Below, piece by piece: positions 62,596 to 64,000 of a stretch of DNA of 64,000 nt (position 1 is the stretch's first letter; each line of letters begins with the position of its first letter). Source of the stretch: Polynucleobacter sp. IMCC 30228. Its GTDB lineage: Bacteria > Pseudomonadota > Gammaproteobacteria > Burkholderiales > Burkholderiaceae. Location: assembly GCF_021395205.1 (NCBI RefSeq), contig NZ_JAJVCS010000004.1, positions 266,551 through 330,550 of the forward strand, given 5' to 3'. Position numbers and translations under genes: made by a program. The notes under the pieces were generated by a model. It had not been told where the DNA came from. It saw only the letters and a program-made list of their open reading frames with translations, and ran no database searches.

Positions 62596-64000
62596 TTGAT
62601 AAAGACTTTTTTAGCGTTGCTCGTTATTGTTGCGCTGGGAACACAGCTCGTATCTTGTGGAGATAGCACTAGTACTTCATCTTGTTCTGAATCTGGTCCC
62701 TATGCCTGCCAAACAGGCGCTACAGAACCCCTATATACCTATCAATGGGCCTTAAATGCTGCGCAAAGTTTCTTTGCTGGATTTCCCCTTGTTGCCGATG
62801 GTTTTACAGATTTAAATGTTGAGGCAGTACATAAGCTAGGCATTAAAGGGCAAGGCATCAATGTCATGGTCTTAGATGATGGAATGGAGATCAATCATAT
62901 TGATCTGAAAGCCAATATCAATCCGGCAATGACATGGAATTTTGAAACCGGCACTTCTGATTCAACGCCTTCAAATCCAGCTGATGCCCATGGCACTAAT
63001 GTTGCCGGGATGATTGCAGCCGCCCAAAATGGGATTGGCGTCATGGGAATCGCCCCTAGAGCTACGCTGGGCGGAGCAAGATTCGTGGGTTTTGTGACTA
63101 CTACAAACAATATCCTTGACGCTTACGGTGGCGCAGAATGGTCAAAATATACGGATGTATTTAATACGTCCTTTGGAAGTGCACCACCATTACCACGATA
63201 TTTCGGACGCTCGTCATGGCTTGAGAGCTTGCCGAATTTGCGGGGCGGCAAAGGTGCTGTGGTGGTTAAGTCTGCGGGCAATGCGTACGAGGATCATGAC
63301 GACTATACTCTCGGTTTCACTTACAATTGCCCACAATTTCAATACGGCAATTCTTTCTATCGCCTTGTTAGTTGTGTAAATCCATCTTCTGATACCCAGA
63401 GGCTTGCGCTTCCGGTCATTGTCACTGCAGCGGGCAATGCCATGGGCTACAAATCAAGCTATTCCTCGGCAGGCTCAGTGATCTGGATTACAGGGCTTGG
63501 TGGAGAGCTGCGGTCAATTGGTAATTACGGCGAGGCAGGTAGCGCAGCCAATAAGCAGGGGCCACAGATTTATTCTACAGATTTAATGGGCTGTGAGCGA
63601 GGCTATAGCAAGAATGGGTTGTCTGCAGTTGATACTGCTCAATTCATGATTGGTGGCTCGCCCATTAATAAAGAAAAAAACCCAAATTGTGATTTTGATC
63701 AAATGAACGGCACTTCATCTGCAGCACCCACTGTTACCGGAGTTGTAGCATTAATGTTAAGCGCTAATCCGAATTTGGGTTGGCGAGATGTGCGCGATAT
63801 TTTGCGAAAAACAGCTCGGCTTATCGATGTTGATTACGGCAATCAAGGGTATCGCAATCATCAGGTCAATTTGACATTAAACCCGACGATTTCAAATCAA
63901 ACCAGTAAGGAATTGGTTGATGGACAAACCTCAGCCAGAATTGACTATGGTTGGCAAAAGAACCAAGCCGGAATTTACTATTCGAATTGGTATGGATTTG
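62596..64000 (+). CDS. S8 (subtilisin/kexin-like) serine protease lipoprotein, 3' end outside window
   Basis: Open for 468 codons to the window edge. The start is a TTG with GGCGGAGG six bases ahead; no in-frame ATG fits. Lipobox TQLVSCGDS (C21) makes it a lipoprotein. The catalytic triad is complete: D94 in VMVLDDGMEI, H132 in HGTNVAGMIAA and S374 in NGTSSAAPTVTG. The block VLDDGMEINHIDL and AHGTNVAG resembles the kexin/proprotein-convertase branch (S8B). There is no propeptide of usual size between lipobox and catalytic domain. A C-terminal P domain or anchor, if any, lies outside. It may process surface proteins such as its neighbours; this is inference. Confidence 0.88.
   Translation, partial: MIKTFLALLVIVALGTQLVSCGDSTSTSSCSESGPYACQTGATEPLYTYQWALNAAQSFFAGFPLVADGFTDLNVEAVHKLGIKGQGINVMVLDDGMEINHIDLKANINPAMTWNFETGTSDSTPSNPADAHGTNVAGMIAAAQNGIGVMGIAPRATLGGARFVGFVTTTNNILDAYGGAEWSKYTDVFNTSFGSAPPLPRYFGRSSWLESLPNLRGGKGAVVVKSAGNAYEDHDDYTLGFTYNCPQFQYGNSFYRLVSCVNPSSDTQRLALPVIVTAAGNAMGYKSSYSSAGSVIWITGLGGELRSIGNYGEAGSAANKQGPQIYSTDLMGCERGYSKNGLSAVDTAQFMIGGSPINKEKNPNCDFDQMNGTSSAAPTVTGVVALMLSANPNLGWRDVRDILRKTARLIDVDYGNQGYRNHQVNLTLNPTISNQTSKELVDGQTSARIDYGWQKNQAGIYYSNWYGF

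Noticed and set aside
58540..64000. Genomic island integrated at tRNA-Ser
   Set aside because: No integrase gene and no second copy of the tRNA 3' end is seen within the window; it could lie beyond 64000, so this remains only a possibility.
1..64000. CRISPR arrays, prophage, plasmid replication genes, restriction or toxin-antitoxin systems
   Set aside because: No regularly spaced repeats and no matching gene families were found on reading both strands.

Overview
The window looks like a chromosomal segment of a freshwater betaproteobacterium of the Burkholderiaceae, most likely Polynucleobacter. This is inferred from the A+T-leaning base use, the dense small-genome layout, several orphan TctC (Bug) solute receptors, and the gene order yejABEF, NlpC/P60, scpB, rluB, rimP-nusA-infB-rbfA-truB, typA, dusA. 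No database search was run, so the genus is an inference. There is no prophage, transposase, integrase or CRISPR array.

Layout. 1-8999: two YceI proteins and a cytochrome b561, a cyclopropane fatty acid synthase, an exported alpha/beta hydrolase, an HdeD-like membrane protein, two EamA transporters, a TctC receptor, YaeQ and a GNAT enzyme. 9037-14760: an FAD-dependent dehydrogenase, a Uup-type ABC-F ATPase, the CbpA/CbpM co-chaperone pair, a pirin and a PsiE-like protein. 14962-18523: a three-gene translationally coupled set (GT39 glycosyltransferase, BNR-repeat sialidase-like protein, membrane protein). 18520-24882, minus strand: fabI, chrA, then a MaoC-type hydratase, an MmgE/PrpD protein, a CitE-type CoA lyase and a TctC receptor, which together suggest catabolism of a C5 dicarboxylate. 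24931-30566: the Yej oligopeptide ABC transporter.

30605-43067 is the information-processing core: chromosome segregation (ScpB), rRNA and tRNA modification (RluB, TruB, DusA), ribosome maturation (RimP, RbfA), transcription and translation factors (NusA, IF2, TypA), and tRNA-His. 43075-51962 carries a BLUF photoreceptor, a small winged-helix protein, a TctC/tartrate dehydrogenase pair, two small exported proteins, a penicillin-acylase-family enzyme, tRNA-Leu, an MltF-like lytic transglycosylase and an outer-membrane barrel. 52033-58629 holds exbD-exbB-tonB-murI-fumarase on the minus strand, divergent acs, and tRNA-Ser.

58630-64000 is the accessory and least explained part. A roughly 325-bp leader is duplicated: one copy precedes a 780-residue lipoprotein of unknown function, the other precedes a small beta-barrel protein, which is followed by an S8 (subtilisin/kexin-like) lipoprotein protease cut off by the window end. 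The duplicated leader and the shared surface location suggest one co-regulated cell-surface module. It is the best candidate here for something undescribed.
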